NCBI GenBank assembly: GCA_039908285.1
Contig: JAMOBE010000103.1
Coordinates: 1-12,834 of the forward strand
DNA: 12,834 nucleotides
Direction of reading: 5' to 3'
Source of the DNA: JAMOBE01 sp039908285
GTDB lineage: Bacteria; Pseudomonadota; Alphaproteobacteria; Rhodospirillales; Rhodospirillaceae
The notes below the pieces were generated by a model that worked only from the letters and a program-made list of their open reading frames with translations, was not told where the DNA came from and searched no databases. Position numbers and translations under genes: made by a program. Positions 1-7,046 of the stretch are shown piece by piece; the stretch's first letter is position 1; each line of letters starts with the position of its first letter.

Positions 1-147
1 GCCGTCGTCGCCGCGATGGCTGCGGGGGAGTTGACACCCGAAGAAGCCGGTACCGTGGCGGCTGTCCTGGAAACCCGCCGCAAGGCACTTGAGACCGAGG
101 AACTGGAGCGGCGCATTGCAGCGCTTGAACAGGGGTACCGCAAATGA
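1..147 (+). CDS. C-terminal end of a hypothetical protein, possibly DUF5681-type (5' end outside window)
   Basis: Frame 1 is open from the window edge for 48 codons and stops at TGA 145-147. The tail is Ala/Glu/Arg-rich and helical: a short Gly-Glu-Leu-Thr-Pro-Glu-Glu-Ala turn is followed by a charged helix ending in Ala-Leu-Glu-Gln. This layout resembles the C-termini of DUF5681-type proteins, which are often found near phage terminase genes, but the match is from memory and the diagnostic N-terminal domain is not in the window. The stop overlaps the next gene's start (ATGA at 144-147), so the two are probably translationally coupled. The function is not established. A real coding end is fairly certain; the family name is a weak guess. 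Confidence 0.5.
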   Translation, partial: AVVAAMAAGELTPEEAGTVAAVLETRRKALETEELERRIAALEQGYRK

Positions 148-407
148 CCACGAACATCGAGCGGCGCGTTGGCAGGATCGAAGCGCTTGCCGGCGCGGGG
201 CGCGCGTTGACCAGCGAGGAACGTGCCCGCTGCTGGGCAGCCCTGGCAAAACGAGCGGCCGGCCAGCCGCTTGACGATCTGGACCAGTGCCATCTGGGAT
301 TGGCGATGGCTCTTCCGCGACCCCCCGGATTTGAAGCAATGACCGCCGAGCAGCGGCTTGAGTGTTTCAAGTCTCTGGTCGCACGACGCGGACACGCCAC
401 GCGCTGA
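144..407 (+). CDS. Small hypothetical protein, 87 aa
   Basis: The ATG at 144 overlaps the stop of the preceding gene (ATGA) and has an AGGGG stretch about 9 nt upstream, so it is probably the second gene of a small operon. The product is soluble, Arg/Ala/Glu-rich and likely all-helical, with no signal peptide, membrane segment or catalytic motif that I recognise. A Leu-Thr-Ser-Glu-Glu-Arg-Ala-Arg segment near residue 30 and a Met-Thr-Ala-Glu-Gln-Arg segment near residue 66 look like repeated helix starts. Coupling to a possible DUF5681-type gene would suggest prophage or other mobile-element cargo, but that is inference. No function is assigned. Confidence 0.55.
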   Translation: MTTNIERRVGRIEALAGAGRALTSEERARCWAALAKRAAGQPLDDLDQCHLGLAMALPRPPGFEAMTAEQRLECFKSLVARRGHATR

Positions 408-1175
408 CTCGGGGATGGCCTGTGGGGGCTTTCGCTCCCAGTTCCCGGCAAACGCGAGAAACGCACCAGCAAGTCTCCCCGTGGCAGCGCGGGGCATTCT
501 GTGGGCGGGGTGCGGGGACAAGCCCCAACCCACCCAAGCATTGGCTGTCAGCAAGCGCGGGAGATAAGCACCGACTGTGGGCAACTCGCGAAGCGGGGTG
601 TCCCCTACCACCCGACCGGTCCCCTGACCTTGAGAATCCTTGCGCAAGCAGACGCCACGCCGCGATGGGCTTACCCTCTCAAGTGCCCCACGATACCGGG
701 AGTGGCTCCCTGTCGGGTCATCCGCGACTCGTTGAAAGGTGGCTCAAGGGCGAGTCGAACACCCCGCCGCATCCCCTCATGGGGCATTCCGGGGAGGCGG
801 ACAGTCCATCACCGTCTACCACCATCCACCCCAAGCGATCTTTCGTTTGTGGGTTGGCTTGTGGGTTGATCCCCGGACCGTTTCGTTAAGCCATTGAAAA
901 ACAAATGAAGTCTGCTGTCTGCTGGCGGAGGGAAAGGGACGGTTTCGAAACAAATTCTCCATTTTTCCAGAGCGCTTCAAACCCATTCTCCGCGAAAGTT
1001 TCGAAGGTTCACTCGGTGAGCGATCAGCCGGATCAAAACGAAATTCGCCTGTAAAATCAAATGTGTACATTTCCGACGCCCGCCCCGTCCGCTTGTCTGC
1101 AAGGGTTCGAACTTTCTCTGCATGCGGGTGCCCTCAAATCGGTTGCCGGCGGGGACGGACGCGAAACACGCTTCG
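408..1175. other. Gene-poor stretch, about 770 bp
   Basis: The overlapping open frames here (for example 362-889 and 501-869 on the plus strand, 816-1070 on the minus strand) have Pro/Ser/Arg-rich, low-complexity translations typical of out-of-frame GC-rich DNA, and no family is recognisable. A GC-rich imperfect stem-loop lies at 508-531 (GGGT/ACCC and GGGG/CCCC arms around ACAAG), with no T-run after it. A short tandem repeat lies at 845-868. Base composition drops noticeably between about 890 and 1070. It looks like decayed or junction DNA between the small genes and the Rpn pseudogene. I see no tRNA, rRNA or integrase. Confidence 0.5.
845..868 (+). repeat. 12-bp tandem direct repeat, two copies
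   Basis: Two adjacent 12-nt units read GTTTGTGGGTTG and GCTTGTGGGTTG, with 11 of 12 positions identical. They lie in the gene-poor stretch. This may be slippage, or a pair of binding half-sites, but nothing nearby supports a function. Confidence 0.5.
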
Positions 1176-1968
1176 TCAGTGCGTCGTGGGCTCATCGAAC
1201 ACGTCCTCCAACGTGCGGGCATCGACAAAGCGTTCACTCCACTCATCCAGTTGATCGCTGCGGGCTGCCCGAACGCGCGCCTCTATTTCAGGTGACAACG
1301 CTCCATGCTTCCGGCTGAGTAGGTGGAGGAGCATTTCGGCCTTGCCCTCGGTGCGGCCCAGTTGGACGCCCTTTTCGATACCGATTTGCTCAACACTGGT
1401 CACGTAACGCATCCTTGATCCCTCCTCCAACGTCTCGATTTCGTGCCACAACTGCCGGGTCAGGCCATCGGGCAGGCGCATCATCCAGTCGATGACAGTG
1501 AACAGATCGATGACCCGCTGTCGGTCCCAGCCTCGCTCGTAAGAATTCCAGGGTGTGCCGGCAGCCAAGGCCGCTGAAACCGAAGGACGACGGTTTCCAG
1601 CCTGGGTCGTCATCGGCCAGCACCGCGAGACTCACCACCGGTCTGTGGAATTTGTCGAACAGACGATAGTTGTAGACGAACATCCGCTCGGGGAAGACCC
1701 CGTCCCGGGTGCCCTGCACCTCGATGTGGATGAGGATCCAGCCCTCGCCGCCTCCCAGCAAGGTCACCCGCACCAGCTTGTCGACATAGCGCCGCCCCAA
1801 CTCGGCGTCCTGCGCAACCGCCTGAAGCTCCTGGTCGAGGAACTCGTAGCCTTTCGACCAGTCGATTTCGGCGAACGCCTTCGGGAAGAAGAACGCCAGA
1901 AACCCCGGGAGATAGCGCTCAACCGCTTCCTTCCAAGGACTGTCGTAGTCGTCATTCTTGGCCGGCAT
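1176..1968 (-). pseudogene. Rpn-family nuclease/putative transposase with C-terminal DUF4351-like region, frameshifted and internally deleted
   Basis: The upstream part starts at ATG 1968, preceded by GGAAGG at good spacing, and reads a protein beginning Met-Pro-Ala-Lys-Asn-Asp-Asp-Tyr. It carries the family's Trp-Lys-Glu-Ala-Val-Glu-Arg-Tyr segment, a Phe-Leu-Asp-Gln-Glu-Leu-Gln segment and the PD-(D/E)XK-like Ile-His-Ile-Glu-Val-Gln core strand. At the EcoRI-like GAATTC at 1543-1548 (about residue 141) the homology jumps to another frame. That frame holds the family's Tyr-Glu-Arg-Gly-Trp-Asp-Arg-Gln helix, a Val-Ile-Asp-Leu-Phe-Thr-Val-Ile-Asp-Trp segment and a C-terminal domain of DUF4351 type, ending at TGA 1176-1178. 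The normal middle section (estimated at several tens of residues) is missing, so this is a deletion with a frameshift and not a single indel. Intact relatives are linked to RecA-independent DNA mobility; this copy should be inactive. The open frame extends upstream to 2142, but ATG 1968 has the better ribosome site. Confidence 0.85.
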
Positions 1969-2361
1969 CGCGCGGACCTTCCACCATTCCTGCCCTCTCG
2001 TGATCGTCAAGCCCGAATCATCATCATGAGTCGCGGACCCACCTATTCCCTGGGCAAGGATATCCCGGAACCCCGGCCGATCCAATCCCCAAGTGAGGGC
2101 GGGAGGGTCGTCGCCCTCCCGCAAGTCGGCGGCCTCCGCCATCGCTACGAGCGATTGGCCGCCTGAGAGGCGTTGGTCGACTCGTGTCAGGTGTCCGAAT
2201 CAGTCAATGCCGCTCGGCAACGGTGCCGCCGATCACTTTAACCGAACGCTAACGCGGCTTTGATCTCCGGCTTACCTCGGTTACGGGAAGTCGTATGGCG
2301 CTCTGACGGGCTGGCGCGGCACCATGGCGTCATCATTCGCGATGCCCTGGAGTCCCACAGC
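1969..2361. promoter_or_regulatory. Intergenic region upstream of the kdp operon (divergent from the Rpn pseudogene)
   Basis: About 390 bp separate the start of the minus-strand pseudogene from the first kdp-linked small ORF, so the kdp promoter must lie here if it is local. I cannot identify a convincing sigma-70 promoter or a T-rich KdpE box by eye. Visible structure is limited to a small hairpin, CGGCA/TGCCG around ACGG, at 2215-2228, and an AACCGAACGCTAACGC stretch near 2239-2254 that looks like two related half-sites. The promoter role follows from position only. Confidence 0.35.
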
Positions 2362-2445
2362 ATGCTCGATCTCGTGTTCATCATCGTCATCATAGCCTCC
2401 TTCGGGGCCTGCGGGCTGTTTGCGCGCGCTTGCGACCGGCTGTGA
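2362..2445 (+). CDS. 27-aa predicted membrane peptide at the head of the kdp operon
   Basis: The ATG at 2362 has GGAG 9 nt upstream and the frame ends at TGA 2443-2445. The peptide has an N-terminal Met-Leu-Asp-Leu, a run of about 16 hydrophobic residues (Val/Ile/Phe/Ala) and a basic/polar tail ending Ala-Arg-Ala-Cys-Asp-Arg-Leu. That is a single-pass membrane peptide with probable C-terminus-inside topology. kdpF begins only 11 nt later, so it is almost certainly co-transcribed with the pump. From memory, small peptides of this shape ending in Cys-(Asp/Glu)-Arg-Leu precede kdpF in other proteobacteria, but they lack a name. It may be a KdpF-like accessory peptide; that role is inference. An in-frame ATG at 2260 gives a longer reading, but the added segment is not hydrophobic and has a poorer ribosome site. 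Confidence 0.7.
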   Translation: MLDLVFIIVIIASFGACGLFARACDRL

Positions 2446-2456
2446 AGGGAAAGGCC

Positions 2457-2546
2457 ATGAGCTTCGAATTGATCCTTGGCGGGGCGGTGGCCGTGCTGTT
2501 GCTGGGTTACCTCGTCTATGCCCTGATCCACCCCGAGCGTTTCTGA
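2457..2546 (+). CDS. kdpF: KdpF, small subunit of the K+-transporting Kdp ATPase
   Basis: A 29-residue single-span membrane peptide starts at ATG 2457, with GAAGGGAAAGG upstream, and ends at TGA 2544-2546. The sequence follows the KdpF pattern: a short N-terminus, a hydrophobic helix rich in Gly/Ala/Val/Leu, then Tyr-Leu-Val-Tyr-Ala-Leu-Ile-His-Pro-Glu-Arg-Phe at the C-terminus. In Escherichia coli KdpF (29 aa) sits in the membrane against KdpA and stabilises the complex. kdpA begins 13 nt after the stop. It is too short for routine ORF calling, but position and C-terminal motif make it a firm call. Confidence 0.92.
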   Translation: MSFELILGGAVAVLLLGYLVYALIHPERF

Positions 2547-2559
2547 AGGGAAGCGAGCC

Positions 2560-4227
2560 ATGATCGCGGTCGGCATGCTGCAAGTTCTTGTCTACCTTCT
2601 GCTTGTCCTGGCGCTGACACCATTCCTCGGCGGTTATCTGGCGCGGGTCCTGTCGGGTGAGCGTATTCTGCTCGACCGGGTTCTGGGACCGGTTGAACGC
2701 GGCATCTATCGGATCTCGGGCATCGACCCGGCCCGCGAGCAGCATTGGCTGGCCTTTGCCGCCTCGCTGCTGGCCTTCAATCTGGTATCGGTGCTGGTGC
2801 TGTATGGACTTTTGCGGGTTCAGCACCTGCTGCCCCTCAATCCGCAGGGACTGCCGCAGGTGCCGCCGGAACTGGCCTTCAACACGGCCATCAGTTTCGT
2901 CACCAACACCAACTGGCAGGCCTACGGCGGCGAGAGCACGCTGTCGTATTTCTCGCAAATGGTGGGGCTCGGCGTGCAGAATTTCGCGTCCGCCGCCACG
3001 GGAATGGCGGTGGCGGCCGCATTGGCGCGCGGGTTCAGCCGGCGCGCGGCGCGCACGGTCGGGCACTTCCATGTCGATCTGGTGCGGTCGGTCCTTTATG
3101 TCCTGCTGCCGCTGTCCCTGGTGGTGGCGGGGCTCCTCGTCTGGCAGGGCGTGCCGCAGAATTTCGACCCCTACGTCACCGCCGATACCCTGGAGGGTGG
3201 CCGCCAGGTGATCGCCCAGGGACCGGTGGCCTCGCAGGTGGCGATCAAGCAACTCGGCACCAACGGCGGCGGATTCTTCAACGTCAATTCGGCCCACCCC
3301 TACGAGAACCCAACGCCGCTCGCCAATTTCGTCGAGATGCTGACCATCCTGCTGATCCCGGCCGCGCTGGTGGTCGCCTTCGGCCGCATGGTCGGCGATC
3401 GGCGCCAGGGATGGGCGATCTTCGCCGCCATGGCGGTGATGCTGACCATTGGTATCCTGGTCGCGAGCTGGGCGGAGAGCGCCGGCTCCCTGGAGGGCAA
3501 GGAGGTCCGCTTCGGCACGGCTGCCTCGGCCCTGTGGGCGGTGGCGACCACCGCCGCCTCCAACGGCTCGGTCAACGCCATGCACGACAGCTTCACGCCG
3601 CTGGGCGGCATGGTGGCGTTGGTCAACATGCTGCTGGGCGAGGTGGTGTTCGGCGGAGTCGGAGTCGGGCTCACCGGCATGCTGGTGTTCGTGATGCTGA
3701 CGGTGTTCATCGCCGGACTGATGGTCGGGCGGACACCGGAATACCTGGGCAAGAAGATCGAGGCTCGCGAGGTCAAGCTGGCGGTGATCGCCATCATCGC
3801 CTTCCCGCTGCTGCTTCTCGGCTTCGCCGCGCTGGCCGTGACGGTGCCGCAGGGCGTGGCCGGCATCACCGCCCCCGGCCCGCATGGGCTGTCACAGACG
3901 CTGTACGCCTATGCCTCGGCGGTCGGCAACAACGGCTCGGCCTTCGCCGGGTTCAACGCCAACACCCTCTATCACGATACCGCCATCGGCCTGGCCATCC
4001 TGTTCGGCCGTTACGCGGCGCTCATTCCAGTGCTGGCCATCGCCGGCGGCCTAGTGGCCAAAGGCACCGTGCCGCCGTCGGCGGGGACCTTTCCCACCCA
4101 TGGTGTCCTGTTCGTGGTCCTCCTGGTCGCGGTGGTGGTCGTGGTCGGCGGGCTGACGTTCTTTCCGGTGCTGGCGCTTGGTCCGATCGCCGAACATCTC
4201 GCCTTCGTCAATGGCACCCTGTATTGA
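2560..4227 (+). CDS. kdpA: KdpA, K+-selective pore subunit of the Kdp ATPase
   Basis: The 555-aa integral membrane protein matches the usual KdpA length (about 557 in E. coli). KdpA belongs to the superfamily of K+ transporters with four pore loops; it selects K+ and passes it to KdpB through an intersubunit tunnel. All four selectivity-filter regions are visible: Thr-Asn-Thr-Asn-Trp at about residues 115-119, Thr-Asn-Gly-Gly-Gly at 234-238, Ser-Asn-Gly-Ser at 334-337 and Asn-Asn-Gly-Ser at about 457-460. Hydrophobic helices fill the rest, including a strongly hydrophobic C-terminal span. ATG 2560 is preceded by GAAGGGAAG, which overlaps the end of kdpF. kdpB follows after 11 nt. No damage is visible. 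Confidence 0.97.
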   Translation: MIAVGMLQVLVYLLLVLALTPFLGGYLARVLSGERILLDRVLGPVERGIYRISGIDPAREQHWLAFAASLLAFNLVSVLVLYGLLRVQHLLPLNPQGLPQVPPELAFNTAISFVTNTNWQAYGGESTLSYFSQMVGLGVQNFASAATGMAVAAALARGFSRRAARTVGHFHVDLVRSVLYVLLPLSLVVAGLLVWQGVPQNFDPYVTADTLEGGRQVIAQGPVASQVAIKQLGTNGGGFFNVNSAHPYENPTPLANFVEMLTILLIPAALVVAFGRMVGDRRQGWAIFAAMAVMLTIGILVASWAESAGSLEGKEVRFGTAASALWAVATTAASNGSVNAMHDSFTPLGGMVALVNMLLGEVVFGGVGVGLTGMLVFVMLTVFIAGLMVGRTPEYLGKKIEAREVKLAVIAIIAFPLLLLGFAALAVTVPQGVAGITAPGPHGLSQTLYAYASAVGNNGSAFAGFNANTLYHDTAIGLAILFGRYAALIPVLAIAGGLVAKGTVPPSAGTFPTHGVLFVVLLVAVVVVVGGLTFFPVLALGPIAEHLAFVNGTLY

Positions 4228-4238
4228 GCGAGGCTTTC

Positions 4239-6272
4239 ATGAGCATCCATCGTTCCGAGCCGATTTCCCTTCTCGATGCCCGGATCGCCATCGCTGCCGC
4301 CCGCAGTGCCGTAACGAAGCTCGATCCGCGCCAACTGGTCCGCAACCCGGTGATGTTCGCCACCGCCGTGGTCGCCGTGCTCGCCACCGTGCTGTATGGC
4401 CACCACCTCGGCGAGGCGGACAGCGCGGTGGTCGGCCAGATTGCCGGCTGGCTGTGGTTCACCGTTCTGTTCGCCAATTTCGCCGAGGCGATGGCCGAGG
4501 GGCGTGGCAAGGCTCAGGCGGCATCACTCCGCCGCACCCGCACCCACACGATGGCGAAAAGGATCATGGCCCCCGGGGACGAGACATTCGAGACCGTATC
4601 GGCGACGGCCCTGTCGGCGGGCGATCTGGTGGTGGCAGAGGCCGGGGATGTCATTCCCGGAGACGGCGACGTGATAGATGGAATCGCCACCATAGATGAG
4701 TCAGCCATCACCGGCGAATCTGCCCCGGTCATCCGCGAGAGCGGTGGCGATCGCTGCGCCGTCACCGGTGGCACGCGAGTGGTATCCGACCGCATCGTCA
4801 TCCGCATCACCGCCAATCCGGGGGAGAGTTTTCTCGACCGCATGATCCGACTGGTGGAGAGCGCCAGACGCCAGAAGACGCCGAACGAGATCGCGCTCAC
4901 CATCCTCCTGGTCGGCATGACCCTGATCTTCCTGATCGCCGTCGCCACCCTGCCGGCCTTCGCGGCCTATGCCCGGGCGACGGTGCCGGTGGTGTTCCTG
5001 ATCGCCCTGTTCGTGACGCTTATTCCGACCACCATCGGCGGCCTCCTGTCGGCGATCGGAATCGCCGGCATGGACCGCCTGGTCCGCTTCAACGTGGTCG
5101 CCAAGTCCGGCCGCGCCGTCGAGGCGGCGGGAGACATCGACATACTCCTCATCGACAAGACCGGCACCATCACGCTCGGCAACCGCCAGGCCAGCGAATT
5201 CATCCCCTTGTCGGGGGCGAACGAGCGCGAACTTGCGGAAGCCGCTTTCCTCGCCTCGCTAGCCGACGACACGCCGGAAGGCCGGTCGATTGTCGCGCTC
5301 GCCCGCAACCGTTTTGGTTTCAATGATCCGGGCCTTGATGCCGCCACCTTCATACCCTTCACCGCCCATACCCGCATGAGCGGCGTCGATCTGGGAAGAA
5401 GCGGGATTCGCAAGGGTGCGAGCGATGCCGTGCTGGCGTGGACGAAGGCCGCCATCGCTTCGGGCGAGCTGGCGGCGGCGGTCGAAAGGGTGGGCAAGGC
5501 GGGCGGCACCCCGCTGGTGGTGGCGCGTGACGGCAGAGTCCTTGGCGTCATTTACCTGAAGGACATCGTCAAGCCGGGGATCCGCGAGCGCTTTGCCACC
5601 CTGCGCACCATGGGCATCCGCACAGTGATGATCACGGGCGATAATCCGATAACCGCCGCCGCCATCGCCGCCGAGGCCGGGGTGGACGATTTCCTGGCCG
5701 AAGCGACGCCGGAGAAGAAACTCGACCTCATCCGCCGCGAGCAGGTCGGCGGACGGCTGGTGGCGATGTGCGGCGACGGCTCCAACGATGCACCGGCCCT
5801 GGCCCAGGCCGACGTCGGCGTGGCCATGAACACCGGTACCCAGGCGGCGCGCGAAGCGGGCAACATGGTCGATCTGGAGAGCGACCCGACCAAGCTGATC
5901 GAAATCGTCATGATCGGCAAACAGTTGCTGATGAGCCGGGGCGCGCTGACCACCTTCTCGATTGCCAACGACGTCGCCAAGTATTTCGCCATCATCCCGG
6001 CGCTGTTCATCGCCAGCCACCCGGAGATGCAGTCGCTCGACGTTATGCACCTGGCCAGCCCGCAGAGCGCCATCCTGTCGGCGATCATCTTCAACGCCCT
6101 GATCATCATCGCCCTGATCCCGTTGGCGTTGAAGGGCGTGAGGTATCGACCGGCACCGGCCGAGACACTCCTGCGCCGCAATCTGGTGGTCTATGGTCTG
6201 GGCGGGCTGGTAACGCCGTTCGTCGGCATCAAGGCGATCGACATCATCATCACCGCCCTCGGGCTGACGTAA
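4239..6272 (+). CDS. kdpB: KdpB, P-type ATPase catalytic subunit of the Kdp K+ pump
   Basis: The 677-aa protein (E. coli KdpB is 682) is a P-type ATPase that powers K+ import. The actuator-domain Thr-Gly-Glu-Ser is at residues 158-161; Ser161 matches the E. coli Ser162 whose phosphorylation inhibits the pump. The phosphorylation motif Asp-Lys-Thr-Gly-Thr-Ile-Thr begins at Asp306. The hinge carries Thr-Gly-Asp-Asn-Pro and Gly-Asp-Gly-Ser-Asn-Asp-Ala-Pro-Ala-Leu. The membrane segments flank these domains as usual, with hydrophobic helices after about residue 585. The ATG at 4239 has GAGCGAGG at good spacing. An upstream extension of the frame exists through kdpA but is only a shadow. Unusually, kdpC does not follow closely: a structured repeat occupies the 194-bp gap after the TAA stop. 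Confidence 0.97.
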   Translation: MSIHRSEPISLLDARIAIAAARSAVTKLDPRQLVRNPVMFATAVVAVLATVLYGHHLGEADSAVVGQIAGWLWFTVLFANFAEAMAEGRGKAQAASLRRTRTHTMAKRIMAPGDETFETVSATALSAGDLVVAEAGDVIPGDGDVIDGIATIDESAITGESAPVIRESGGDRCAVTGGTRVVSDRIVIRITANPGESFLDRMIRLVESARRQKTPNEIALTILLVGMTLIFLIAVATLPAFAAYARATVPVVFLIALFVTLIPTTIGGLLSAIGIAGMDRLVRFNVVAKSGRAVEAAGDIDILLIDKTGTITLGNRQASEFIPLSGANERELAEAAFLASLADDTPEGRSIVALARNRFGFNDPGLDAATFIPFTAHTRMSGVDLGRSGIRKGASDAVLAWTKAAIASGELAAAVERVGKAGGTPLVVARDGRVLGVIYLKDIVKPGIRERFATLRTMGIRTVMITGDNPITAAAIAAEAGVDDFLAEATPEKKLDLIRREQVGGRLVAMCGDGSNDAPALAQADVGVAMNTGTQAAREAGNMVDLESDPTKLIEIVMIGKQLLMSRGALTTFSIANDVAKYFAIIPALFIASHPEMQSLDVMHLASPQSAILSAIIFNALIIIALIPLALKGVRYRPAPAETLLRRNLVVYGLGGLVTPFVGIKAIDIIITALGLT

Positions 6273-6444
6273 TACGGTTTCCAGAAAATCCGCGGATTTT
6301 CTGGAAACCCGCGCTCAATCGCCGCGCGGCCTCCGGCCTTGGCTTTCGGCGCATTCGCGCCGGCCCGCTTCATGCCGAAGGCATGTCTTCGACATGATGC
6401 GGGCTCGGGTTCCAGAAAGTCTGGAGACTTTCTGGAACCCGTAT
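6272..6444. mobile_element. Hairpin-rich MITE-like repeat inserted between kdpB and kdpC
   Basis: The ends are inverted repeats of 16 bp with one mismatch: 6272-6287 reads ATACGGTTTCCAGAAA, and the complement of 6429-6444 reads ATACGGGTTCCAGAAA. Each end is also a palindrome: 6276-6309 is a perfect 34-nt one, and 6406-6441 pairs 17 bp around GG. Between them are GGCC/GGCC at 6328-6338, CGGCGC/GCGCCG around ATTC at 6347-6362, and a long stem at 6363-6404 (GCCCGC, TCATG and CGAAG pairing with CTTCG, CATGA and GCGGGC) around GCATGT. TA dinucleotides lie at 6273-6274 and 6442-6443, as expected if TA were duplicated on insertion (typical of IS630/Tc1-like MITEs). Removing the insert plus one TA leaves a 25-bp gap before kdpC. 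It encodes no protein. Its effect on kdpC expression cannot be read from the sequence. Confidence 0.7.
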
Positions 6445-6466
6445 AAGGGATAGGGAGAAAAGGACC

Positions 6467-7036
6467 ATGCTCGCCCACGTGCGCGCCGGCATCGTGATGC
6501 TGGCCATCCTCACCGTCCTCACCGGACTTGCCTATCCGCTGGCGGTGACGGCCTTTGCCGACGTCCTGTTTCGCCGCGAGGCCCACGGCAGCCTGATCGA
6601 ACGGGATGGCCGGACCGTCGGTTCGACCCTGATCGCCCAGCGGTTCGCCGGTCCGGCCTGGTTCCACCCCAGACCATCGGTCGCCGGTAGCGACGGGTTC
6701 GATGCCGCCGCGTCGGCGGCGAGCAATCTCGCTCCGACGGCCAGGGCCCTGAAGGAGGCCACCGCGGACCGGATGGCCCGTCGTGCCGCCGAAAACCCTC
6801 AGGCCGGCCGGCCGATCCCCGCCGACCTGATCACCACCTCCGCCAGCGGCCTTGATCCCCACATTTCTCCGGAGGCGGCGGAGTACCAGATTCTCCGGGT
6901 GGCGGCGGCACGCGGCATGGCCGAAGATGAACTCCGCCGCCTGGTCGCCATGCATACCGAGGATCGGACGCTGGGCTTTCTCGGCGAACCGCGCGTCAAC
7001 GTACTGGCGTTGAATCTGGACCTCGCAAGCCGGTAG
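6467..7036 (+). CDS. kdpC: KdpC, accessory subunit of the Kdp K+ pump
   Basis: The 189-aa protein matches E. coli KdpC (190 aa). One N-terminal transmembrane helix spans about residues 7-31 and the rest is a periplasmic/extracytoplasmic domain. Family motifs are present: Gly-Ser-Thr-Leu-Ile-Ala-Gln near residue 52, Trp-Phe-His-Pro-Arg-Pro-Ser at 65-71, Ser-Asn-Leu at about 85, the long Thr-Ser-Ala-Ser-Gly-Leu-Asp-Pro-His-Ile-Ser-Pro block near 125-136, and Pro-Arg-Val-Asn-Val-Leu close to the C-terminus. KdpC is needed for pump assembly and raises ATP affinity. GGGAG at 6453-6457 lies 9 nt before the ATG, just outside the upstream repeat, so the ribosome site survived the insertion. The stop is 10 nt before the preferred kdpD start. 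Confidence 0.96.
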   Translation: MLAHVRAGIVMLAILTVLTGLAYPLAVTAFADVLFRREAHGSLIERDGRTVGSTLIAQRFAGPAWFHPRPSVAGSDGFDAAASAASNLAPTARALKEATADRMARRAAENPQAGRPIPADLITTSASGLDPHISPEAAEYQILRVAAARGMAEDELRRLVAMHTEDRTLGFLGEPRVNVLALNLDLASR

Positions 7037-7046
7037 GGAGATGGCC

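Noticed and set aside
735..770. tRNA-like T-arm (GAGTCGAAC) on the minus strand
   Set aside because: No acceptor, anticodon or D stem can be built around it.
2281..3885. Minus-strand open frame of 534 codons opposite kdpA
   Set aside because: Shadow of kdpA, with a His/Arg/Gln-rich low-complexity translation.
2745..4238. Very long upstream extension of the kdpB frame
   Set aside because: The translation across kdpA is Arg/Gly-rich shadow sequence; kdpB starts at ATG 4239 with a good ribosome site.
6276..6309. Palindrome after kdpB as a Rho-independent terminator
   Set aside because: It is followed by a GC-rich sequence without a T-run and belongs to the repeat element; kdpC and the rest of the operon lie downstream.
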